DNA of 7,367 bases. Origin: Brevundimonas sp. (GTDB lineage Bacteria > Pseudomonadota > Alphaproteobacteria > Caulobacterales > Caulobacteraceae). The first letter of the stretch is position 1. Each line of letters starts with the position of its first letter. The notes beneath the pieces were generated by a model. It did not search any database, had not been told where the DNA came from, and saw nothing but the letters and a program-made list of their open reading frames with translations. The translations under genes and the position numbers were made by a program. Location: NCBI GenBank assembly GCA_020253595.1, contig JADCBH010000182.1:1-7367 (forward strand), in the 5' to 3' direction. Below, one piece after another: positions 1 to 5,917 of this stretch.

Positions 1-1478
1 CCGATGGTGTCGTTGCCGTCATCGCCGCCGATCAGGTCGTTGTCCAGGCCGCCGGTGATGTTGTCGTTGCCGGCTTCACCGTTGATCTGGTCGTTGCCGT
101 CGTTACCGATCAGGCTGTCATTGCCGTCGCCGCCCAGCAGGACGTCGTTGCCGTCGCCGCCCTGGAAGGTGTCGTTGCCAGCGCCGCCCGTGAGGGTGTC
201 GTTGCCGACACCAGCGTTGAGCGAGTCATCGCCGAGGTCGCCGAACAGTTGGTCGTCACCATCATCGCCGAACACGGTGTCATTGCCCTGGCCGCCGATC
301 AGGGTGTCGTTGCCGAGGCCGCCGCCGATGAAGTCATCACCGAGGTTGCCCTGGGCGAAGTCATTGCCGTCCTGACCTTCGAGCGAGTCATTGCCCTGGC
401 CGCCGAACAGGAAGTCATCGCCCGCGTTGCCGAGGATGGTGTCGTTGCCCAGGCCGCCCTGCAGCAGGCTGTCGCCGCCGGCGCCGCCGTCGATCGAGTC
501 ATCGCCGTTGCCGCCCAGGATCTGGTCGGAGTCGTCACCGCCGTTGAGGCTGTCGTTGCCGTTGCCGCCGTCGAGCGAGTCAGCACCGTTCGAGCCCAGC
601 AGGGTGTCGTTGCCTTCACCGCCGGCGACCACGTCGTTACCGAGGCCGGCATCGACGCTGTCGGCACCGTTGTCGCCACCGATGTTGTCGTTGCCGTTGT
701 TGCCAACGATCACGTCATCGCCGTTGCCCCCGTTGACGACGTCGTCGCCGTTGCCGGCCGCGATCGAGTCGGCGTCTTCGCCACCGTTGATGGTGTCGTT
801 GCCGTTGTCGCCGTTCAGCGTGTCGGCACCGAGGTCACCGAACAGCAGGTCGTTGCCTTCGCCACCGTTGACCGAATCGGCACCCTGGCCACCGATCAGG
901 GTGTCGTTGCCGTTATTGCCGTTGATGGTGTCGGCACCGATGTTGCCCTGGACGTAGTCGTCGCCGTTCTGGCCGCTCAGGTTGTCGTCGCCCTGACCGC
1001 CGAAGATGAAGTCGTTGCCGTTGCCGCCCAGCTGGGTGTCGTTGCCGGCGTTGCCCTGCAGCAGGTCAGCACCTTCGCCGCCGACCAGCGAGTCCGCACC
1101 GTTGCCGCCGAAGATCTGGTCGTCGCCGTTGTTGCCGGTGATGACGTCATCGCCGTCGTTGCCGAACAGCAGGTCGGCGAAGGCGTCACCGTCAAGGGTT
1201 TCGTTGGAGGTGTTGCCATAGATCAGGATGGTGCCGTCAGCGAACTGGAAGGAGTTCACACCCGAGATGGCCGCGCGCGAGAAGTTCAGCGACGTCGTGC
1301 CGGTGCCGGGGTTGGCGACGGTGATGGTTTCCGGGTCAGCACCCAAAGCCGGGTTCACGGTAATGACCGTGCCGGTCGCCGTGCCTGACGAGAAGAAGAT
1401 GATAGCGGTGCCGGCACCGTCGCCGGCATAGGCGGTGGCGTTCGCCTGGGTCGCCGTGCGGAAGTCAAGATTGGACAT
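1..1478 (-). CDS. RTX-type calcium-binding surface/secreted protein, C-terminus cut by window edge
   Basis: An open frame starts at ATG 1478-1476 and runs without a stop to base 1, giving 492 complete codons; the C-terminal part lies outside the window. The start is fixed by GGAG at 1489-1486, 7 bases upstream. Residues 1-92 (MSNLDFRTATQANATAYAGD...) are a Gly/Thr/Ala-rich segment that I do not recognise, with no Sec signal peptide. From about residue 95 the protein is a continuous array of nonapeptides of the GGxGxDxLx type (LFGNDGDDV, GGNGADSLV, GGQGDDNLS), about 44 copies. In the RTX family such arrays fold into a calcium-binding parallel beta-roll outside the cell, and the proteins leave by type I secretion using an uncleaved C-terminal signal, which would be beyond base 1. 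The ABC/fusion-protein pair upstream on the same strand is the likely exporter. It could be an S-layer protein, an adhesin or an enzyme with RTX repeats; the visible part shows no catalytic domain. RTX identity is secure, the exact role is not. Confidence 0.93.
   Translation of the reverse strand, partial: MSNLDFRTATQANATAYAGDGAGTAIIFFSSGTATGTVITVNPALGADPETITVANPGTGTTSLNFSRAAISGVNSFQFADGTILIYGNTSNETLDGDAFADLLFGNDGDDVITGNNGDDQIFGGNGADSLVGGEGADLLQGNAGNDTQLGGNGNDFIFGGQGDDNLSGQNGDDYVQGNIGADTINGNNGNDTLIGGQGADSVNGGEGNDLLFGDLGADTLNGDNGNDTINGGEDADSIAAGNGDDVVNGGNGDDVIVGNNGNDNIGGDNGADSVDAGLGNDVVAGGEGNDTLLGSNGADSLDGGNGNDSLNGGDDSDQILGGNGDDSIDGGAGGDSLLQGGLGNDTILGNAGDDFLFGGQGNDSLEGQDGNDFAQGNLGDDFIGGGLGNDTLIGGQGNDTVFGDDGDDQLFGDLGDDSLNAGVGNDTLTGGAGNDTFQGGDGNDVLLGGDGNDSLIGNDGNDQINGEAGNDNITGGLDNDLIGGDDGNDTI
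216..464 (-). repeat. Higher-order RTX repeat, copy 2 (residues 339-421)
   Basis: This is the second copy of the 83-residue block (LQGGLGND ... LFGDLGDDSLN). At the DNA level, gatcagggtgtcgttgcc occurs at both 297 and 894, exactly 597 bases apart. The offset of 199 codons is one more than 22 nonapeptides because one unit just before this copy has ten residues. Confidence 0.65.
813..1061 (-). repeat. Higher-order RTX repeat, copy 1 (residues 140-222)
   Basis: This 83-residue block starts at LQGNAGND and ends at LFGDLGADTLN. It aligns without gaps to residues 339-421 of the same protein, 597 bases (199 codons) further on. By hand count about 54 of 83 residues match, including non-consensus positions such as the leading LQG, DF-F, GNDTLIGGQG and LFGDLG. 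That is more than the shared G/D framework alone would explain and suggests duplication of a multi-repeat unit. Confidence 0.65.
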
Positions 1479-1485
1479 TAAAGTT

Positions 1486-1489
1486 CTCC
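1486..1489 (-). promoter_or_regulatory. Ribosome binding site of the RTX gene
   Basis: The coding strand reads TTTTTGGAGAACTTTA before ATG; the GGAG core lies 7 bases upstream of the start codon. This is good spacing, and the site decides the start at 1478. Confidence 0.8.
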
Positions 1490-1550
1490 AAAAAGTGTCA
1501 CAGACCGTGGTCCGCCGTCGTCCGCCCCCACCATGGAGAACGTCTAAGCG

Positions 1551-1572
1551 CAAGCCCGCCCTTCGGCGCTTG
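1551..1572 (-). promoter_or_regulatory. GC-rich hairpin in the RTX leader
   Basis: On the minus strand the segment reads CAAGC-GCC-GAAG-GGC-GG-GCTTG. Outer stem CAAGC/GCTTG and inner stem GCC/GGC pair around a GAAG tetraloop, with a two-base bulge. An alternative pairing, AAGCGC at 1571-1566 with GCGCTT at 1551-1546, overlaps it. There is no U-tract after it, so it is not a standard terminator. It could stabilise the leader mRNA or affect translation of the RTX gene about 75 bases downstream. Confidence 0.4.
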
Positions 1573-1596
1573 TAACCAAGGCGGTAGAGATTGCAA
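1569..1596 (-). promoter_or_regulatory. Possible sigma-70-like promoter for the RTX gene
   Basis: The minus strand has TTGCAA (1596-1591), a 16-base spacer, then TACAAG (1574-1569). Each hexamer matches the sigma-70 consensus at 4 of 6 positions. Transcription would start near 1562 and give a leader of about 85 bases. The -10 overlaps the hairpin at 1551-1572. The match is weak, and Caulobacter-type promoters often differ from this consensus, so this is only a candidate. Confidence 0.22.
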
Positions 1597-1778
1597 GCCG
1601 GATTGGCCACCCGCCTGCCCCCGCGGGGTCAAGGCCAGCGACAGGTGAACAAGAGATGACCAGCACAAACCAGAGCTTGTCGGATGCGTTATCGATCCAG
1701 CACTTCGCGGGAACGCGTGTTCAGGTTCAGGTTTCGTTGCGCCGAGGTCGGCTCGCAGTAAAGAATAGCCTTAGAGAC

Positions 1779-2558
1779 TTAGAGAACCAGACCGGTCAGC
1801 TTGCTGAAAAGCTCCTGATCCGCTTCGTAAAGAGTTCTCAGATACACACTATCCTCTGATGGAAGTTCGGCGAACTCGCCATCTGTTCTGCCCACATGAC
1901 TTTCCAGTGGCCGCACATCGGTCACCGGGGCGACGCCCAAAAATTCGGATACGTTGCGGAGAAACAACGACGGGTCCGCGCGCAGGGCGCGAGCACTGCC
2001 GAAGAATACCTGCTGGCGGGGGAAAAACCCAAGCAGACGTGAGACTTGCGCGCCGTAGAAGCCACGCTCCACATAGGAATGCACCCGATGGTGGCCGGGC
2101 GCGGCCGGATCATCGACCCGGGAGCGACCCGCGCGGATCGATTCGGAGAAGGAAAGCGGTTCCACCCCCCTGGCCCGCTCCATGCGCCAGTGGGACCAGG
2201 CGCGCTCCACCGGATCGCGGAACACCAGGATCAGCTTCATGGCCGGATTGTATGCGGCGATCCGGGGCAGGCTGGGGGGCCAGTATAGATATATCGGTGT
2301 GGCCTCGCCCCGGAGCCGCCCGTCGGCGAGGTCGAAGCGGGCGTGATAGGCATCATAGTCCGGGGCCGACCAGTCGACGCCGAACCCCCGGCCCCCGAGG
2401 CCCGGCGAACCCGGCCCCTCGTCGTCGAAGAAGTGGACCTCCTTCTCCGGGGCCATCGACAGCCCCGGGTGGGCAACGAGGTAGTCGAACAGGGCCGTGG
2501 TGCCGCCCTTCTGGACGCCGGCGATCAGGAAGGCGACGCGGGTCGGGTCGGACGACAC
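1779..2558 (-). CDS. PAPS-dependent sulfotransferase
   Basis: This 259-residue cytosolic-type enzyme should transfer a sulfuryl group from PAPS to a hydroxyl or amine. The 5'-phosphosulfate loop is at residues 14-21 (GVQKGGTT, K17), right at the N-terminus as usual. KEVHFF at 39-44 places a likely catalytic Glu/His region. The 3'-phosphate motif is at 114-124 (RDPVERAWSHW, with R114 and S122). The ERGFYGAQVSRLLGFFP segment (165-180) also fits the Sulfotransfer_1 / heparan-sulfotransferase-like group. Length is normal for a single-domain bacterial member, and there is no signal peptide or membrane span. The start is GTG, immediately after the TAG of the fusion-protein gene (no spacer), with only a weak GAGAA upstream, so translation is probably coupled. 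The acceptor cannot be told from sequence. Position in a type I secretion operon suggests sulfation of the exported protein, its glycan or a surface polysaccharide. Family is firm; substrate is inference. Confidence 0.92.
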   Translation of the reverse strand: MSSDPTRVAFLIAGVQKGGTTALFDYLVAHPGLSMAPEKEVHFFDDEGPGSPGLGGRGFGVDWSAPDYDAYHARFDLADGRLRGEATPIYLYWPPSLPRIAAYNPAMKLILVFRDPVERAWSHWRMERARGVEPLSFSESIRAGRSRVDDPAAPGHHRVHSYVERGFYGAQVSRLLGFFPRQQVFFGSARALRADPSLFLRNVSEFLGVAPVTDVRPLESHVGRTDGEFAELPSEDSVYLRTLYEADQELFSKLTGLVL

Positions 2559-3962
2559 CTAGTTCTCGCGCAGGCTCTGGCCGACCAGGGTGCCCATGGG
2601 TCCGATCAGATAGGCCATGATGGTGCGCCGTCCCGTGCGGATCGAGGCCTGGACCGGCATACCGGGGCTGAGGGCCACACCGGCGGGCAGCTTCTCCAGC
2701 TCGGACGGGTCGATGCGGATCTCGGCGGTGAAGTAGTACTGGCCCTGATCGTTGGTGAGGGCATCGGCCGAAACGGTGATCACCTCACCCTCCAGCTTGG
2801 GGATGTCCTGGCGGGAGTAGCCCACAAGGTCGACGGAGGCGATCAGGCCCAGGCGGACCTCGTCGATGTCGGACGGCCGGACCTGAACCGCCACGATCAG
2901 GGGCACGCCGGACGGGACCACGTCCATCAGGGGCTCGCCCGGCTGGGCCACGCCGCCGATGGTGAACTGGCTGAGGTTCAGCACATAGCCGTCGACCGGG
3001 GCGGTGATGCGGGTCTGGGCCAGGCTGTCGCGCGCGGCGTCCAGGCGCGGGCGGACGTCGGACAGGCGGGCCTCGGCGTCGCGCAGGCCGGTCGCGGCCT
3101 CGGACCGGCGCTGTTCCATGATCTGGGCCAGCTGGAGGCGGGTCTCGCCGGCCTGTTGCTGGTTCCTGGTGATGTCGGCCAGCAGGCTGCCACGACGGCC
3201 GCCCAGCTCGGCCAGGGAGCGCTGGCGGGCAAGGATCAGGGTGCGGGGGGCGAAGCCGCGTTCATACAGGGTCTGGTAGCCGGCCAGTTCCTCACCGATC
3301 AGGCGGATCTGCTCGTCGATCGACTGAACCTGCAGGTTCAGGCCCGAGCGGGCGGTCTCAAGCTGGAGCAGGCGCTGGTCCAGGATCGCCTTCTGGCCGT
3401 CTACGGCCTGAAGCCGGGTGGTGAACAAAAGCGTCTCGTTGTTCACCGTGGCGGAGACGCGCGCATCGCTCATCCGCTCGCGCAGCTCGGCGGGCACGAC
3501 CAGGCCGCGCTGGCCGGTCGCCTCGGCGGTGAAGCGGGTATGCTGCATCAAGGCGACGTCGTACTGGTTGGTCAGGACGTCGAGCTGGGCGTTGGCGACG
3601 GTGTCATCGAGCTGGATCAGCAGGTCACCCGACTTCACCGACTGGCCCTCACGCACATTGATGGCGCGAACGATCCCGCCTTCGCGGCTCTTCAGCGTCT
3701 GGCGGTTGGACTCCACGCGCACCTGGCCCGGTGCAATGACCGCGCTCCAGATCGGGGCGAAGCTGGCCCACAGACCCAGACCCACCACGCAGACCAGGAT
3801 GATGGCCAGGCCGGCGAGCATCGGACGACGGATGCGGGCGCGGGCTTCCTTCGTCATCGGCGTCGAGGCGGTCGTGCCGAAGGCGGGGACCGGTGCCGGA
3901 GCGTCCTCGGTGAAGAAGCGCCGGATCTCGGTCCAGCTGAAGCGGGACAGCAGGGCCTTCAT
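2559..3962 (-). CDS. HlyD/PrtE-family membrane fusion protein of a type I secretion system
   Basis: This 467-residue periplasmic adaptor links the inner-membrane ABC exporter to a TolC-like outer-membrane channel. A cytosolic N-terminus (1-47) precedes one membrane span (about 48-69, LAGLAIILVCVVGLGLWASF). The first half of the split lipoyl/biotinyl domain is at about 80-120 (SREGGIVRAINVREGQSVKSGD). A long helical hairpin rich in Gln, Arg, Leu and Ala covers about 122-315. The second lipoyl half is TRITAPVDGYVLNL (317-330), followed by the beta-barrel (about 350-445). The ending MAYLIGPMGTLVGQSLREN is typical of type I adaptors (TIGR01843-like). Length fits the family (about 430-480). The start ATG overlaps the ABC stop as ATGA, with GGAGG 6 bases upstream, indicating coupled translation. 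The sulfotransferase gene begins at the next base after its TAG stop. It is complete, with no visible damage. Confidence 0.96.
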   Translation of the reverse strand: MKALLSRFSWTEIRRFFTEDAPAPVPAFGTTASTPMTKEARARIRRPMLAGLAIILVCVVGLGLWASFAPIWSAVIAPGQVRVESNRQTLKSREGGIVRAINVREGQSVKSGDLLIQLDDTVANAQLDVLTNQYDVALMQHTRFTAEATGQRGLVVPAELRERMSDARVSATVNNETLLFTTRLQAVDGQKAILDQRLLQLETARSGLNLQVQSIDEQIRLIGEELAGYQTLYERGFAPRTLILARQRSLAELGGRRGSLLADITRNQQQAGETRLQLAQIMEQRRSEAATGLRDAEARLSDVRPRLDAARDSLAQTRITAPVDGYVLNLSQFTIGGVAQPGEPLMDVVPSGVPLIVAVQVRPSDIDEVRLGLIASVDLVGYSRQDIPKLEGEVITVSADALTNDQGQYYFTAEIRIDPSELEKLPAGVALSPGMPVQASIRTGRRTIMAYLIGPMGTLVGQSLREN

Positions 3963-5806
3963 CGGGCACCTCCGGAAGATTGCGCGGGCGGCGCGGGCGC
4001 GGCCGTGGCCGCGATGGCCTTGGCGGCGGTGTCGGGGGCGACGGGGGACTGGTTGGCGGGGGCAGGCGACGTCTGGGGCTGGGGCTGGGCCGCGCTGTTG
4101 GCCGCCAGGCGTGCCATGACCTCGGCCTTGGGCCCGAACAGGTCCATCTTGCCGTCGCGGATGACGGCCAGCATGTCGGCGTCCGCCAGGATGGACGGCT
4201 TGTGCGAAATGACCACAGCGGTGGTGCCGGCGGCCTTCATCTTCTTGAGCGCCAGCAGAAGGGCCTGTTCGCCCTGGGCGTCGAGGTTGGCGTTGGGCTC
4301 ATCCAGCACGATGAAGGCGGGATCGCGCAGCATGGCGCGGGCCAGGCCCACCCGCTGGCGTTGACCCACCGACAGGACGACGCCGCCCTGACCGCCCAGC
4401 TCGGTGTCATAGCCGTTGGGCAGGCGGACGATCATCTCGTGCACGCCGGCGCTCTCGGCCGCGGCGATGACCTCGGCGTCCGTCACATCAGGCATGAACC
4501 GGGCGATGTTGTCCCGCACTGTGCCGGAGAACAGCTCGGTGTCCTGGGGCAGATAGCCGATGTGGGCACCGAAGTCGGTCCTCGACCAGCCAAAGACGTC
4601 GGACCCGTCCAGGCGGACGGCCCCGGCGAGCGGCGGCCAGACCCCTACGAGCAGACGCGCCAGGGTCGACTTGCCGGCCCCCGAGGGGCCGATGACGCCG
4701 AGGAAGCTTCCAGCCGGGACCGCAAAGGTCAGGCCGGTCAGGATCAGCCGGGGGCTGCCAGGCGCGCCAAAGCTGACACCCTCGACGCTGAGTTGACCCT
4801 TGGGGCGCGGCAGAGAGGTGCCCGGCTGGGTGGGCTTGTAGACCGAGAAAAGGTGCTGAAGCCGCTCATAGGCCTGGGCCGCCGCCACCAGCTGGGGCCA
4901 GGTTCCCACTGCGCGCTCGATCGGGGCCAGGGCCCGCGACGACAGGATCATGTTGGCGAACAGCATGCCCGCGCCGATCCGGCCTTCCAGGATCAGGAAG
5001 GCGCCGAGGGCGATGACGCCGATCTGAATGGCCATGCGGACGAACTTGATGGCGTTGGACCAGACCTCCGAAGCGCGGCCGGCGTCGATCCCGTGATCCA
5101 GGGCCTCCTGGCGGTGCGCCATCCACTGGCGACCGATATGAGGGAGAAGGCCCATGGCGCGAACCACCTCGGCATTGCGCAGGCCCGCCTCGGTGAAACC
5201 ATAGCTCTTGATGGCGGCATCATTGGTCCGGCGCAGGGCAGGACGGCTGGCCCGATCCTGCATGATCGCCAGGAACGCCAACACGATCGCGCCGACCAGG
5301 GTCAGCACGCCGACCCAGACGTCGATGACGAAGAGAACGGTCAGATAGAGCGGGAGCCAAGGCAGATCGAACAGGGTGGTAATGCCGTTGCCGGTTGCCA
5401 CGGAGCGAAACTGGTCGAGATCGCGCAGCGCCTGGGAGCCGACCTGGCCCTCGCGCCGCGTCACGCCGTCGAACAGCGCCGCGAAGACGTGGCTGGACAC
5501 TTGCTGGTCGAACGTCATGCCGAAGTTCATCAGCACGCGCGCCCGATAGAAGTCGATCAGGCTGGAGATCAGGAAGACGAAGAGCGTGCCCAGCGTCAGG
5601 ACGATCAGGGTGGCCATGCTGCCGCTGGACAGCACCCGCCCATAGACCTGGTTGGTGAAGATCGGCAGGGCCAGATAGAGGGCATTGGTGACGAGGCTGA
5701 ACAGCGCCGCGACCATGATGGCATTGCGACCGCTGCGGATCGCGGCGTTCAGCAGCGTATCCTTTCGTGCGGCAGCGGGGGCGGCGGCTGTCATTGCGGC
5801 GTACAT
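3959..5806 (-). CDS. Type I secretion ABC transporter (PrtD/RsaD-like permease-ATPase)
   Basis: This 615-residue protein fuses a membrane domain to an ATPase and should drive one-step export of an RTX-type substrate from the cytosol. Membrane segments are visible at about 30-50, 62-82, 150-183 (two) and 255-290. The nucleotide-binding domain has Walker A GPSGAGKST (373-381), Q-loop LPQD (419-422), signature LSVGQRQR (478-485), Walker B FIVLDEP (498-504), D-loop NANLD (505-509) and the switch His in ISHK (H535). The signature has Val in place of the usual third-position Gly. There is no N-terminal C39 peptidase or C39-like domain, which fits the PrtD/AprD/RsaD branch (TIGR01842-like) rather than HlyB. 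A Pro/Ala/Gln-rich tail (about 571-615) follows the ATPase. The start could be ATG 5806 or the in-frame ATG four codons later (5794); neither has a strong Shine-Dalgarno, though GGATG precedes the second. It is the first gene of the operon and overlaps the next by 4 bases. Confidence 0.96.
   Translation of the reverse strand: MYAAMTAAAPAAARKDTLLNAAIRSGRNAIMVAALFSLVTNALYLALPIFTNQVYGRVLSSGSMATLIVLTLGTLFVFLISSLIDFYRARVLMNFGMTFDQQVSSHVFAALFDGVTRREGQVGSQALRDLDQFRSVATGNGITTLFDLPWLPLYLTVLFVIDVWVGVLTLVGAIVLAFLAIMQDRASRPALRRTNDAAIKSYGFTEAGLRNAEVVRAMGLLPHIGRQWMAHRQEALDHGIDAGRASEVWSNAIKFVRMAIQIGVIALGAFLILEGRIGAGMLFANMILSSRALAPIERAVGTWPQLVAAAQAYERLQHLFSVYKPTQPGTSLPRPKGQLSVEGVSFGAPGSPRLILTGLTFAVPAGSFLGVIGPSGAGKSTLARLLVGVWPPLAGAVRLDGSDVFGWSRTDFGAHIGYLPQDTELFSGTVRDNIARFMPDVTDAEVIAAAESAGVHEMIVRLPNGYDTELGGQGGVVLSVGQRQRVGLARAMLRDPAFIVLDEPNANLDAQGEQALLLALKKMKAAGTTAVVISHKPSILADADMLAVIRDGKMDLFGPKAEVMARLAANSAAQPQPQTSPAPANQSPVAPDTAAKAIAATAAPAPPAQSSGGAR
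3969..3973 (-). promoter_or_regulatory. Ribosome binding site of the fusion-protein gene
   Basis: A full GGAGG lies inside the end of the ABC gene, 6 bases before the ATG of the fusion-protein gene. It supports the start at 3962 and the 4-base ATGA overlap. Confidence 0.8.
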
Positions 5807-5844
5807 CCAGGAGTCCGGGCAAAGGCCTGGACGAAACGGCGCGA

Positions 5845-5873
5845 GAAATGCGGACGAAACCGCTTGCTGTCAA
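5845..5873 (-). promoter_or_regulatory. Possible promoter of the exporter operon
   Basis: A perfect sigma-70 -35 hexamer TTGACA is at 5873-5868 on the minus strand. At 17 bases spacing the -10 position (5850-5845) reads CATTTC, a poor match, and the Caulobacter GCTANAWC-type element is not evident either. Position, about 65 bases before the ABC start, is suitable. Confidence 0.3.
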
Positions 5874-5884
5874 CGGAAAATGTA

Positions 5885-5915
5885 TCGTATTTGATTACAA
5901 ACGTCGCGGATACGA
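5885..5915. promoter_or_regulatory. Nested inverted repeats, possible operator
   Basis: Outer arms TCGTAT (5885-5890) and ATACGA (5910-5915) are perfect inverted copies. Inside lies TTTG-ATTA-CAAA (5890-5901), a perfect 4-base-arm palindrome. The AT-rich patch sits just before the start of the DUF6471 gene. A regulator binding here could control both directions. No binding-site family is recognised. Confidence 0.35.
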
Positions 5916-5917
5916 CG

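Larger units (their letters stand above)
1..1196 (-). repeat. RTX nonapeptide array with 27-base periodicity
   Basis: From residue 95 onward the coding strand repeats every 27 bases. On the plus strand this shows as recurring gtcgttgcc / gtcatcgcc blocks. Units follow G-G-x-G-x-D-x-(L/I/V)-x with many Asn at the variable positions (GNDT, GNDS, GNDN). The Gly and Asp positions are those that bind calcium in RTX beta-rolls. The array continues past the left edge, so its full length is unknown. The repetitive, GC-rich DNA also produces long false reading frames on the plus strand. Confidence 0.93.
1479..1778 (-). other. Non-coding leader between the sulfotransferase and RTX genes
   Basis: These 300 bases separate the sulfotransferase stop (TAA, 1781-1779) from the RTX start. 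I see no convincing gene here on either strand. Just after the stop there is a direct repeat (TCTCTAAG twice on the minus strand) but no strong hairpin followed by a T-run, so read-through from the exporter operon into the RTX gene is possible. The stretch from about 1640 to 1860 is visibly lower in GC (near half) than its surroundings. The RTX-proximal half holds a hairpin and a possible promoter, listed separately. Confidence 0.6.
5807..5917. promoter_or_regulatory. Divergent control region between the exporter operon and the DUF6471 gene
   Basis: These 111 bases must hold the promoters of both divergent units unless the plus-strand gene is driven from further upstream. The part at 5870-5900 is AT-rich against the genome background. 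It contains inverted repeats at 5885-5915, a TTGACA on the minus strand, and a 9-base direct repeat GGACGAAAC (5829-5837 and 5852-5860, 23 bases apart) between the presumed promoter and the ABC start. Confidence 0.55.

Noticed and set aside
1..1196. CRISPR-like array because of regular short repeats
   Set aside because: The 27-base period is degenerate throughout, has no constant repeat/spacer alternation, and encodes RTX nonapeptides in frame.
249..1388. Long plus-strand open frame (379 codons) rich in Val and Ala
   Set aside because: It is the antisense shadow of the RTX array: periodic every 27 bases, no sensible domain, and the minus strand has a perfect RTX reading with a good ribosome site.
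1551..1572. Rho-independent terminator for the exporter operon
   Set aside because: The hairpin has no T-run after it in the minus-strand direction and lies about 210 bases beyond the sulfotransferase stop.
1656..1859. Possible 67-residue plus-strand gene in the spacer
   Set aside because: It has a weak ribosome site, overlaps the sulfotransferase 3' end in antisense and matches nothing I recognise.
2343..4364. Plus-strand open frame of 673 codons opposite the fusion-protein gene
   Set aside because: It is antisense to well-recognised genes. GC-rich third positions deplete stops on the opposite strand; composition (His, Gln, Asp, Gly, Arg) is typical of such shadows.
3980..5917. Upstream extension of the DUF6471 frame over the ABC gene (open for 646 codons)
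   Set aside because: It lies entirely antisense to the ABC exporter, with shadow-like composition. Only the part from ATG 5918 resembles a protein family.
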